Source: Peptococcaceae bacterium UBA5356 (lineage in GTDB: Bacteria > Bacillota > Peptococcia > DRI-13 > DTU073). From it: a stretch of DNA of 6,793 nucleotides. Each line of letters starts with the position of its first letter. Positions within the stretch are counted from its first letter, which is position 1. Under the pieces are notes generated by a model. The model was not told the origin of the DNA and made no database searches. It saw only the letters and a list, made by a program, of their open reading frames with translations. The stretch lies in NCBI GenBank assembly GCA_002407935.1, contig DHPU01000051.1:4643-11435 (forward strand). Direction: 5' to 3'. A program made the position numbers and the translations under genes. Below, in pieces: positions 1 to 6,060 of the stretch.

Positions 1-1
1 T

Positions 2-301
2 GGCTATGAAGTCAGTGCTAAATCTCAAAACGAGAGTTATAAAAAAATTGAATTTACAAATTCGCAGGGTTCGTTGATCACTTATATGGAATTAAACGCA
101 GGTCACAAACCAGCAGTAGATACGGAAAACAATTCTGTCTTTGAAACAATTGATATCAACGGGTATAAGGGTACCGTGGTGGTAAAGAACTCTCTGATGA
201 CTGTCATTTGGGCCATGAATGACCGCATGTTCATGATTCAAGGAAAGATAGATAAAGACACGTCCATAAAGATGGCCGAGGGAGTGAAATATGTAGATTA
301 A
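2..301 (+). CDS. C-terminal end of a DUF4367-like protein (partial, start outside window)
   Basis: The frame is open from the left edge to a TAA at 299-301, giving the last 99 residues of a longer protein. A TTG at 74 is only an internal codon: the frame is open upstream of it and no ribosome site precedes it. The visible pattern is a beta-rich domain: an 'IEFTNSQGS' strand, then 'VDTENN', then 'DINGYKG', then 'VIWAMNDRMFMIQGKID', then a final helix 'KMAEGVKYV'. This order (F-T-N-x-x-G, V-D-T-E, I-N-G-x-x-G, a Trp strand, then a short helix near the C-terminus) is what I know of DUF4367 domains. In Firmicutes these usually form the extracytoplasmic end of membrane proteins, often beside anti-sigma-factor-like segments. 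The N-terminal part that would show this is not in the window. Family assignment is from recalled pattern; reading frame and stop are direct. No GC-rich terminator follows, only an A/T inverted repeat (304-311 with 322-329). Confidence 0.75.
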   Translation, partial: GYEVSAKSQNESYKKIEFTNSQGSLITYMELNAGHKPAVDTENNSVFETIDINGYKGTVVVKNSLMTVIWAMNDRMFMIQGKIDKDTSIKMAEGVKYVD

Positions 302-391
302 AAAATATTTTAAAAAACAGAAAAATATTGTTGCAAAAAACCTTCTTAGTTGTCTTTAGTATTGAAAGATTTTTTAAGGAGGTTTTTATTT

Positions 392-829
392 ATGAAAAAG
401 TTCGTCTGCATTGGTATTCTTGTCTTAATGAGCCTTTTCTCCACGGTTCCTGCTTATGCCGCCGATAACGGGATTCAAAACACTGGATCACAAACCGTAA
501 TAACGCCTCAATTCACCTACATTTCTTTTTTAATTCCAGGTTTGTCAATCAATTCGTCAGGGAAAGCCTCCTGCTCAGGGATGACTTCTACTTACAATAG
601 TTCACATACCACCAAACTGACCATCGAATTACAAAAATCTAGTGCCAGCGGCTGGGGTACCATCAAATCATGGTCCGCGACAGGGCCTGGCCCCAACACT
701 ATCGATATATATAAGGAGTATTATGTTGCCCATGGCACCTATAGGGTGTGCGCTACCGCTAAAGTTTATAACGCTTACGGCACACTGTTGGAAAGTCAAT
801 CAGTGTGTTCCAGCACTGTAATATATTAA
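392..829 (+). CDS. small secreted protein, unknown function (DUF6147-like pattern)
   Basis: This encodes a 145-residue exported protein of unknown function. The start is the ATG at 392, not the upstream in-frame TTG at 350. An AAGGAGG ribosome site sits at 376-382, nine bases before the ATG, and the protein then begins with a textbook signal peptide: MKK, a hydrophobic core (residues 5-19), and an AYA cleavage site before ADN (after residue 23). The mature part is about 122 residues, rich in Ser, Thr and aromatic residues, with probable beta-strands: 'LTIELQKSS' (76-84), 'GWGTIKSWSATG' (87-98), 'YYVAHGTYRV' (110-119) and 'ATAKVYNAYG' (121-130). The pattern LQK-W-KSW-Y-GTYRV-ESxSV recalls small exported Firmicutes proteins annotated DUF6147; this is memory, not a search. 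Mature cysteines lie at 61, 120 and 139, an odd number, so one may be free or pair between chains. A weak promoter candidate is TTGCAA (331-336) and TTTAGT (355-360), 18 bases apart. No operon partner is obvious. Confidence 0.85.
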   Translation: MKKFVCIGILVLMSLFSTVPAYAADNGIQNTGSQTVITPQFTYISFLIPGLSINSSGKASCSGMTSTYNSSHTTKLTIELQKSSASGWGTIKSWSATGPGPNTIDIYKEYYVAHGTYRVCATAKVYNAYGTLLESQSVCSSTVIY

Positions 830-1370
830 AGCAACTAGTTATGAAGCTGATAGAAAATAGCTATCCAGGATTTATGATGTGTTGATATTACCGGCGGATA
901 CCTCGCTGTATAGTAAGCTTCAATATCTTGGTTGACGAAAGGAGGCGATAGATCAAAGGACGGACTAATCAAACTGGAGGGGGTGGTTTGGGAGTAGGCC
1001 GCTGCTCAGGAGAGTGCTACAGTTCTGTGATCTCGCTGTAATCAGCCGAAAGTATGTGGAAGGGGTGATAGATGGTTTTTTCATGGGAACAGGAACAGCT
1101 ATTATTAATAATAAGGAACATTCCTGTAATTTTTGAATAAAGACTTTGAAAAAAGAGACGCCCATCAACAATGAAAATATGATACATCCCACAAAGAAAG
1201 GCGCAAATTCAGAGGTTGAGAAGGCGCCCCTATATGAAAAATACAATTCGACTCTGGTGATTGGCATTGATTGGCAAAAGAAACGCTTTATTATAAATAG
1301 ATTAGGTCACCCAAGAATGGTTCACTCGAAAATTTAAAATTATTAACTTATGAAAGAAGGTATAAGTGTA
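830..1370. other. gene-poor stretch with doubtful open frames and short repeats
   Basis: No convincing gene lies in these 541 bases. A plus frame is open from 969 to 1136 (54 codons) but lacks a suitable start. A second plus frame, 1146-1337, starts only at a TTG with no clear ribosome site. A 100-codon minus frame (1267-965) also lacks a ribosome site and its Ser/Leu-rich product looks like an antisense shadow. The word CTCGCTGTA occurs twice (902-910 and 1033-1041), each time followed by an AAGG-GG-GATAGAT block (near 939-953 and 1060-1073). The second block is a plausible ribosome site for a 22-codon frame starting at the ATG at 1071. This may be decayed coding DNA, or a small-gene region I do not recognise. 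A weak promoter for the next gene could be TTGGCA (1271-1276) with TATAAA (1292-1297), but the 15-base spacing is short. Confidence 0.4.
1089..1135 (+). terminator. possible Rho-independent terminator hairpin
   Basis: Perfect 7-base arms ACAGGAA (1089-1095) and TTCCTGT (1121-1127) enclose an A/T palindrome TATTATTAATAATA (1100-1113). The T-rich sequence AATTTTTG follows. The outer stem is short and the interior is A/T only, so it could be a weak terminator for the secreted-protein gene 260 bases upstream, or a chance structure. GGAACA also occurs three times here (1086, 1092, 1115). Confidence 0.3.
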
Positions 1371-2045
1371 ATGTTTAAAAATATAAAATTGTTTTCGTGT
1401 ACTGCTTTAATTATATTCATGATTGTAACACCATGTATGGCATCTACTAATTATCTGTACAATTCAGAAACAGGTGAAACTAGTATTATTGATCAATATC
1501 AAAAACCAGCCGAGGTTATAAAAGGACAAAAATTCTCTTTAGAAGAAAGCTTAAATAAGTCCAGCGGAGCAAGTGTAACTCGTTGGACTTATGAAGAATT
1601 AGTAGAATACCAGCAAAGTTCTGCTTATGTGAATTACAAAGCGGAATCAGTAGGTACTCATATCATCAATAACAACACAGGTAATACCGTTCAGGGAAGT
1701 TTTGTAGCACAATACAGTGGCGCGTTTACTCAGAGCGCTACTGTTTCAGGAACTACATCGGCCGAGCTTGATTTAATGAAAGTTAAAGCTGGAGCATCAA
1801 TCTCTGGCGGATGCACAAATTCGCGTACTTACACAGTTGGCACATCCTACGGTACGAGCGTTACTATTAACCCTTATCAAACAATTTCGATAGCCGGTTA
1901 TATTCCAGGAGTATCAACTCAAGGCCGAGTAAAATATGCTGTAATAAATGGGGGGAATGGTGACATTCAAGGTTATAACTATTACCCAAGAGGGTCAATG
2001 GTTCCAAGCAGAACATATTTTTATACTCAAGTATCAAATTTATAA
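1371..2045 (+). CDS. secreted beta-rich Ser/Thr-rich protein, unknown function
   Basis: This encodes a 224-residue exported protein with no family I can name. I start it at the ATG at 1371 because AAGAAGG (1354-1360) lies 10 bases upstream and the protein then opens with a clean signal peptide; the in-frame ATG at 1350 has no ribosome site. The signal is MFKN plus Lys6, a hydrophobic run (residues 10-20), and likely cleavage after CMA (residue 24). TPCM is not a lipobox, so a lipoprotein is unlikely. The mature part opens with a polar segment (25-75), then a short helix-like 'TYEELVEYQQ' (73-82), then a long beta-rich core (about 87-192) of alternating Ser/Thr and small hydrophobic residues, with 'SGAFTQSATVSGTTSAEL' (116-133) and 'SRTYTVGTSYGTSVTI' (151-166). 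It ends with 'IPGVSTQGRVKYAVINGG' (178-195) and a Tyr-rich tail. By eye the core resembles the amphipathic insertion region of aerolysin/ETX-MTX2-type proteins; this is inference only. A terminator begins 10 bases after the stop, so it is likely monocistronic. Confidence 0.85.
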   Translation: MFKNIKLFSCTALIIFMIVTPCMASTNYLYNSETGETSIIDQYQKPAEVIKGQKFSLEESLNKSSGASVTRWTYEELVEYQQSSAYVNYKAESVGTHIINNNTGNTVQGSFVAQYSGAFTQSATVSGTTSAELDLMKVKAGASISGGCTNSRTYTVGTSYGTSVTINPYQTISIAGYIPGVSTQGRVKYAVINGGNGDIQGYNYYPRGSMVPSRTYFYTQVSNL

Positions 2046-2055
2046 TTGATGAAGA

Positions 2056-2104
2056 GGAAGGCTTTGGAAATTGACTAGCCAGAGCTTTCCTTTAGTCTCT
2101 TTTT
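2056..2104 (+). terminator. Rho-independent terminator of the secreted protein gene
   Basis: GGAAGGCTTTGG (2056-2067) pairs along all 12 positions with CCAGAGCTTTCC (2079-2090), using two G-U pairs, around an 11-base loop. A T-rich tract TTTAGTCTCTTTTT (2091-2104) follows. It begins 10 bases after the TAA of the upstream gene. A second inverted repeat, AGTCTCT (2094-2100) with AGAGACT (2111-2117), overlaps the tract and runs into the insertion-sequence end. Confidence 0.8.
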
Positions 2105-2109
2105 ATAAA

Positions 2110-2139
2110 GAGAGACTTGCATAACTCAAAAAATCATTA
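2110..2139 (+). repeat. terminal inverted repeat, transposase-distal end (imperfect)
   Basis: Reading inward, GAGAGACTTGCAT then AAAAAATC aligns with the opposite end read on the other strand (GAGAGAATTTCAT then AAAAATCC). The first six bases are identical, and most of the rest match with a one-base gap and several mismatches. It lies about 120 bases beyond the transposase stop. Confidence 0.55.
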
Positions 2140-2260
2140 TGATGAGGAAATATCCTGATCCAAACAAGATATGGCTAGACTAAAATGGAACCGTAGCATT
2201 AGTTCCTATTAAGAAGAGACACTACCCCCTTGTACCTAATTTTGAATGGTTTGCTCTCGG

Positions 2261-3356
2261 TTAGGCGGCTACTTGATCTTTCTTAACTGAATTCATTGCC
2301 ATCACTGTTGATATCAGCGATATAACACAGAGGTACGCATGGGTTATGACTTTCTTGATCCCTCGAAGTTTCAAATGTTAAAGGCCAAGGTGTTCGTTTA
2401 ATCGGCCAAAGCATTGTTCTCCCCCGCTGCGCTGATTATATCGTTTGTTCCAGATTTCAGTCTCTCTGTGAGGGGTACAGAATAAGCGAGGATCATCTTT
2501 TACTCTGGTTTTAACCACACTAGCCCATAGTTGGATTCAGAACACCAAGCTAAGCCATAAGGGCAATTACATTTGTCAAGCATATGGGAACATCCGAATT
2601 TGTTGACCCCTTTATGATGGCCCAAGTAAACCATCCTGAACCCGGCCGAACAGATCGGGGTACCATCAAAATCTAAACGAGCTTTCGGTTGATTAGCTCC
2701 TCTGCGGTTCATAAGGTACGATCGCTAGGGCATGGTGGTCTTTGCGGATTGTTTCATATATATCGGTACTATCATAATCCGAATCCATGAGGTAGTATTA
2801 GGGATAAGTTTTTACGGTTTTCTTAGCCTGCTCAACAGGAGCGATGGCTTTATCACTATCGTGGACACTAGCGGGGGTTACTTCTGTTGAATCGATAGCT
2901 ACAACTCTAGTATCAATAATACACAATTCCTCGGCTTTGCTAATCAGTGCCCGATGTAAGTCCTACAGAGCATTGGTTTCGGCCAACATTTTATAAAACG
3001 GCTGAAGATGGATTCACATAGGAACGGAACCGAAAACCTTAAATCCGCTTTCAGTCGTCTAACTAGGGCTGCGGTATTGGGAATATGTTCTGTCTTAGAT
3101 GCGATGACTGCCCTTAGTTTACTGGCGTATCATATCCATCAGGGCCGCCCTGGGAGTTAACCGGCAGTTTTTTGAAAATCGGGTCTAAATCGAGAGTGGC
3201 AAAAATCTGTTCAAGTCTGGTTTCTGGTTGCGTTTTTAATGCGTCTTCAAAGGAAAATAGGCATTGTTGTCGAATATACAAGGTAGCTTCATCCTCCTTT
3301 TGTTGAATTGTGGGATTTGTCACCTTATAAATTCGACAAAAATAGGGGTGAAGCAT
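2261..3356 (-). pseudogene. DDE transposase pseudogene (IS5/IS1182-like)
   Basis: The remnant starts at ATG 3356 and ends at TAA 2263-2261. The first intact piece (3356-3114) reads 'FSFEDALKTQPETRLEQIF', a typical transposase N-terminus. After a one-base loss near 3118 it continues 'LRAVIASKTEHIPNTAALV' and 'SRFIK', and after another near 2993 'MLAETNAL'. The frame then carries a TAG (2965-2963), 'VVAIDSTEVTPASVHDS' (first catalytic Asp in IDS), a TAA (2800-2798) and 'YYLMDSDYDS' (second Asp). After a frameshift near 2713 comes 'NRRGANQPKARLDFDGTP' (2712 onward), and after a two-base shift near 2520 'VKTRVKDDPRLFCTPHRET', 'SGGEQCFGRLNEHLGL' (candidate third acidic residue), a TAA (2380-2378) and 'GIKKVITHAYLCVI'. 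From memory of related proteins, a segment between the IDS and VTPAS motifs is missing, and a shorter one after 'LRF'. It cannot make active enzyme. Confidence 0.85.
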
Positions 3357-3384
3357 TTATTTTGTCTCCCCAAAACGCCATTAT

Positions 3385-3413
3385 TAAAGGATTTTTCAGA
3401 ATGAAATTCTCTC
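3385..3413 (-). repeat. terminal inverted repeat, transposase-proximal end (imperfect)
   Basis: Read on the minus strand this begins GAGAGAATTTCATT and ends in TCCTTTA, matching the 2110-2139 copy imperfectly. It lies about 30 bases upstream of the transposase start, the usual position for an insertion-sequence end. Weaker similarity may extend outward (AGTC at 2094 and, on the other strand, at 3427), so the true edge is uncertain. Confidence 0.5.
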
Positions 3414-3486
3414 AGTAGAAATGGACTCAAATCCTCTACTCATGTGGTGATTCCTAATGTTTGTTAAATTATGAAAGGAAGAGTTA

Positions 3487-3984
3487 ATGATTTATAAAAA
3501 AGGGGCGATGCTTATTCTGCTCGCTGTTTTAATTGTTGGGGGGTACATTTTTTACGAATCTTCCAAACAAATAAATCAGGAAACAAATAAAATAATACCT
3601 GCCAAAACACAAACAATAAGCGGTGAAAAATATTTAAATAAATTCAAAGATACAGAGAAAAATGCTGTCATATACCACACGTTGTATGAAAACATATTTG
3701 CAGACGGCGCGAAGGAATTGATTGTGTTTTTCTATCAAGACGGTGATAGCAACAAAGCTAGCGTATCCGTTGTTAGTGATGACTATATATGCACATATCT
3801 TTTATCAAAAGAAACTAACCTATCTTATGTGGATAAGGATGATCTTACCGTAGTCAGTTTTGACAAGGTTCCTACAATTCGTATTCCTTTATGGGATAAT
3901 GATTCAAATAGAACTGTAAATTATATGGTACAAATATCAAAAACGAATGACGGAACAATGACAAATATATTTACTGAACAGTGA
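3487..3984 (+). CDS. membrane-anchored extracytoplasmic protein, unknown function
   Basis: This encodes a 165-residue protein that I cannot assign to a family. The ATG at 3487 follows AGGAAG (3476-3481) by five bases. The N-terminus is MIYKK followed by one hydrophobic helix (residues 7-23) with no clear cleavage site or lipobox, so it is probably anchored with the C-terminal domain outside. The exposed part (about 25-165) is acidic and charged, with alternating strands such as 'AKELIVFFYQDGDSNKASVS' (75-94), 'TVVSFDKVPTIRIPLWDNDS' (121-140) and 'VNYMVQIS' (144-151). The 'ADGAKELIVFFYQDGD' turn recalls Asp/Gly-rich repeat folds, but that is weak. It starts about 70 bases beyond the old insertion-sequence end, so the insertion may have replaced or moved its original promoter; no convincing promoter is visible. 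It runs toward the two-component operon, separated from it by a strong hairpin at 4218-4264. Confidence 0.8.
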   Translation: MIYKKGAMLILLAVLIVGGYIFYESSKQINQETNKIIPAKTQTISGEKYLNKFKDTEKNAVIYHTLYENIFADGAKELIVFFYQDGDSNKASVSVVSDDYICTYLLSKETNLSYVDKDDLTVVSFDKVPTIRIPLWDNDSNRTVNYMVQISKTNDGTMTNIFTEQ

Positions 3985-4113
3985 CAACGGTTTACGATTA
4001 GCAAGTAAGCTTGCAGAGTAAAAGTCGATCCTTTGATTCTTGGGCTCAGCGGGTCTGTAAATAGATTTGTGCTTTCCCCTTTTCCCATCAGTATTACCTC
4101 AAGTGTAGACTTC

Positions 4114-4181
4114 TGCGCACCCCCTGATGAAATTGCACACCCCCACACTAAAATCGTTGAAAGATTGACCAGGGGTGTGCA
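4114..4181 (-). repeat. repeat cluster, possible end of a lost insertion sequence
   Basis: TGCGCACCCCC (4114-4124) recurs as TGCACACCCCC (4134-4144) exactly 20 bases further on, with one difference. GGGGTGTGCA (4172-4181) is the perfect inverted copy of TGCACACCCC (4134-4143). Read on the minus strand from 4181 the order is TGCACACCCCTGG, an A/T-richer stretch, GGGGGTGTGCA, nine bases, GGGGGTGCGCA. Multiple short repeats behind a TG-starting end are a habit of IS21-family termini as I know them. No transposase is left beside it, so this is an inference; an operator-like protein binding site is the alternative. Confidence 0.45.
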
Positions 4182-4217
4182 TTTGTATCATTTTATAGTA
4201 GGGCAGCCAGCTATTCT

Positions 4218-4264
4218 ACCATCTATTGATAAAATAAATTTTATCGGTGGGTGGTTTTATTTTT
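4218..4264 (+). terminator. Rho-independent terminator, long hairpin
   Basis: ACCATCTATTGATAAAAT (4218-4235) pairs at all 18 positions with ATTTTATCGGTGGGTGGT (4238-4255) if four G-U pairs are allowed; only AA separates the arms, so the top few pairs must open. TTTTATTTTT (4255-4264) follows. The G-U pairs are valid only in plus-strand RNA and the T run lies on that side, so it terminates plus-strand transcripts, probably from the gene ending at 3984, and would shield the minus-strand operon from read-through. Confidence 0.75.
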
Positions 4265-4275
4265 GCTTGGAATGA

Positions 4276-4297
4276 GGGGTTTACGGGGGTTTGGGGG
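4276..4297 (+). other. three G-tracts (possible G-quadruplex-prone site)
   Basis: Runs of 4, 5 and 5 G (4276-4279, 4285-4289, 4293-4297) are separated by 5 and 3 bases. A fourth run would have to come from GG or GGG at 4248-4270, so a standard four-run quadruplex is not clearly present. The runs are on the plus strand, just beyond the terminator and before the end of the kinase gene. Confidence 0.3.
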
Positions 4298-4350
4298 CTT
4301 ATGATCACTTGCAGCAAATTTATATTATCACCATATCTTTAATAAATAAT

Positions 4351-6060
4351 TTACTCAAACTTAAACCAAAACACTACGCCATCATCCGTATTTTCAGCAC
4401 CATAGGGAAATTTATGCGATTCCAGAATCCCCCGTGCAATAGAAAGGCCAAGACCTGTACCTTTTGTATCGCCGCGTGACATATCGGCTTTTTTATAAGG
4501 CTGCCAGATTTCTTGCAGCTTTTCTTGTGGAATATGGCTGCCGCTATTATATAGTGCCAGTTTATTCTCGGTTATTTTTATCCTGATGGTTCCGCCATCG
4601 GGGGTGTGTTCCAGTGCATTGACAAAAAAGTTATCCATCACTCTTTCAATTAAAGTGGTATCGGCCTTGATAACTGTCTCCCCTTCCAGCTGGGGCATGA
4701 TGGATTTTTCTTCGCAAACCGGCTGATAACGATTGATCATCTTCTTGCCTATCTCGTTAAGGGATACTTCCTCTAGTTTGATCTGCCATGAATCAGATTC
4801 TAATTTTGATAGGTTCAGCATGGTTTGGATTATTTTATCCATACGGTCTATATTGGCCAGAATATGCTCTGCATAGTGCTCCCTTTTCTCGGTATGAACA
4901 TTCTCTAGCAGATTTTGGGCGTAGCCGGAAATTATGCTTAAAGGAGTTTTTAAATCATGGGCTAGAGCATTGGTCATTTCCTGGCGCTGACCCTCCAGAG
5001 CCTCGCTCTTTTGATAGGTTCTATAAGTTTGTCTCGCCAGTATCAAGGCAACGATAATAAATATTAAAAAGCAGCTGCCCCACACAAAAGCTAAGGTTGA
5101 GGCACATCTATCCCATAAATCAACTTCCCGGGCCATAGCTGTCCAAAACTCACTGTAAGGTTCTTGGCCGTCGGTCATATCCACTGCATTTTTATAAGGC
5201 ATTGCCAAATAGTATTGATAAGTAAAAAAATTCGTTCTCACCGCAGATTCACTCTCTGATAGAGATATAATATCTTGGACTGCTGCTTTTAGGTTTTCTT
5301 TATCTATGACCATTTCCCGCAGCTTAGCTAAACTTAGTGGGTCATAATCAGGATTATTTCTCCCCTGTATACCGCCATGTTCAAAATAAGGCAAATCCCT
5401 GTTGTCTTGGTAATTAGAAATATAAATAGCATTATTATCATCATGGGTACCGCCGGCAGAGGTCACATTACCTGCTTCGTCAAAACGACTGGCATGCATA
5501 GGCACCACTCTGATTGTATCCGGAATAACCATTTCGTTATCCAGCCAAAAGCCTTCCAGGGAAACGGAATAGCCGGACAAGTCCCCAGCCTTTCTTGCCC
5601 GGGGCTCGGAACTTAAATAATGCTCCAACTCGGTTATTTCCTGGTCATCAAACCATTCCCGGAGATTTAAGTAGGCATATCCGGTATAATGCTTAGTTCC
5701 TTCCACACGCTCTGTATAACTACACACTAAATAATCGTTAGTATTAAAAATCAGTTCATAATCGCCGGTAAAAACAGCCATCTCCGTCCCTGAATGGGTT
5801 AAAAAAGAGAGTTGACGAATCAATTCCGTTTTAAACTTTACTATATCCTGGATCTGATTCTGGCTATTCACCTGCTCTTGCAGTATTTCGGTAACATTGC
5901 TATTAACATGTCCGGCAAAGGTACCCAATTCCATGGTAACTATCTTTTTTTCCCGATCTATCAAGAAAAAAGTAAAACCTGCCATCAACACCAGATAGGT
6001 AACTAAAAAGGCTCCCAGGATGCGAATATAGATGGTCTGTTTGGTTTGATTCTGCTTCAA
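4351..6060 (-). CDS. sensor histidine kinase of an OmpR/VanR-type two-component system
   Basis: This is a membrane sensor kinase of 569 residues that should autophosphorylate and pass phosphate to the regulator encoded just upstream. It has a first membrane helix (about residues 12-34), an extracytoplasmic sensor of about 285 residues (35-318) with no domain I recognise, and a second helix (about 321-342). Then come a dimerisation/phosphoacceptor helix 'NALAHDLKTPLSII' with His368, an N-box 'DNFFVNALEHT' (476-486), 'YNSGSHIP' (504-511) where the usual DxGxG motif stands, an 'IWQPYKKAD' F-box-like motif (518-526) and 'GTGLGLSIARG' (534-544). The Asn-Ser-Gly form is, from memory, common in Firmicutes kinases of this type, so activity is expected. 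The start is TTG at 6060-6058: GGAGG (6072-6068) lies seven bases upstream, and the TTG overlaps the regulator's TGA. The next Met is residue 26, inside the first helix. The ligand is unknown; the sensor is larger than in most kinases of this class. Confidence 0.95.
   Translation of the reverse strand: MKQNQTKQTIYIRILGAFLVTYLVLMAGFTFFLIDREKKIVTMELGTFAGHVNSNVTEILQEQVNSQNQIQDIVKFKTELIRQLSFLTHSGTEMAVFTGDYELIFNTNDYLVCSYTERVEGTKHYTGYAYLNLREWFDDQEITELEHYLSSEPRARKAGDLSGYSVSLEGFWLDNEMVIPDTIRVVPMHASRFDEAGNVTSAGGTHDDNNAIYISNYQDNRDLPYFEHGGIQGRNNPDYDPLSLAKLREMVIDKENLKAAVQDIISLSESESAVRTNFFTYQYYLAMPYKNAVDMTDGQEPYSEFWTAMAREVDLWDRCASTLAFVWGSCFLIFIIVALILARQTYRTYQKSEALEGQRQEMTNALAHDLKTPLSIISGYAQNLLENVHTEKREHYAEHILANIDRMDKIIQTMLNLSKLESDSWQIKLEEVSLNEIGKKMINRYQPVCEEKSIMPQLEGETVIKADTTLIERVMDNFFVNALEHTPDGGTIRIKITENKLALYNSGSHIPQEKLQEIWQPYKKADMSRGDTKGTGLGLSIARGILESHKFPYGAENTDDGVVFWFKFE

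Larger units (their letters stand above)
2110..3413 (-). mobile_element. decayed insertion sequence with DDE transposase remnant
   Basis: A segment of about 1.3 kb is bounded by imperfect inverted repeats (2110-2139 and 3385-3413) and filled by a broken minus-strand transposase. It sits between the terminator of one gene and the ribosome site of the next, a usual neutral landing place. No clear target-site duplication is visible at either edge, which fits an old insertion. The transposase has a DUF772-like N-terminal part, then a DDE domain, as in IS5/IS1182-type elements; I cannot settle the family. The element cannot move on its own. Confidence 0.75.
3985..4350. other. intergenic region between convergent genes
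   Basis: There is no credible gene in these 366 bases. The open frames on both strands (for example 4033-4275 plus and 4148-3921 minus) lack ribosome sites and recognisable protein patterns. The region holds a G/C-rich repeat cluster (4114-4181), a long terminator-like hairpin (4218-4264) and three runs of four or five G (4276-4279, 4285-4289, 4293-4297). No clear terminator for the minus-strand kinase gene is visible after its stop at 4351. Confidence 0.6.

Noticed and set aside
304..329. A/T-only inverted repeat after the DUF4367-like gene
   Set aside because: The 8-base arms contain no G or C and no T run follows, so it is a poor terminator and expected by chance in A/T-rich sequence.
331..360. 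TTGCAA and TTTAGT as a promoter for the gene at 392
   Set aside because: Each matches only four of six consensus bases; kept as a remark in the gene entry, not as a feature.
965..1267. 100-codon minus-strand open frame
   Set aside because: It has an ATG but no ribosome site, a Ser/Leu/Phe-rich composition typical of an antisense reading, and no recognisable motif.
1146..1337. 63-codon plus-strand open frame containing 'VIGIDWQKKRF'
   Set aside because: It starts only at TTG without a clear ribosome site. The motif faintly recalls transposase starts but is too short to support a call.
2110..3413. CRISPR array or tandem repeats
   Set aside because: No regularly spaced direct repeats of CRISPR length occur here or elsewhere in the window.
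4033..4275. 80-codon plus-strand open frame
   Set aside because: It crosses the repeat cluster and terminator hairpin, lacks a ribosome site and shows no protein-like pattern.
4788..5057. Plus-strand open frames inside the kinase and regulator genes (4788-5057, 5377-5616, 5812-6006, 6483-6725)
   Set aside because: They are opposite-strand shadows of genes with clear, complete motif sets.
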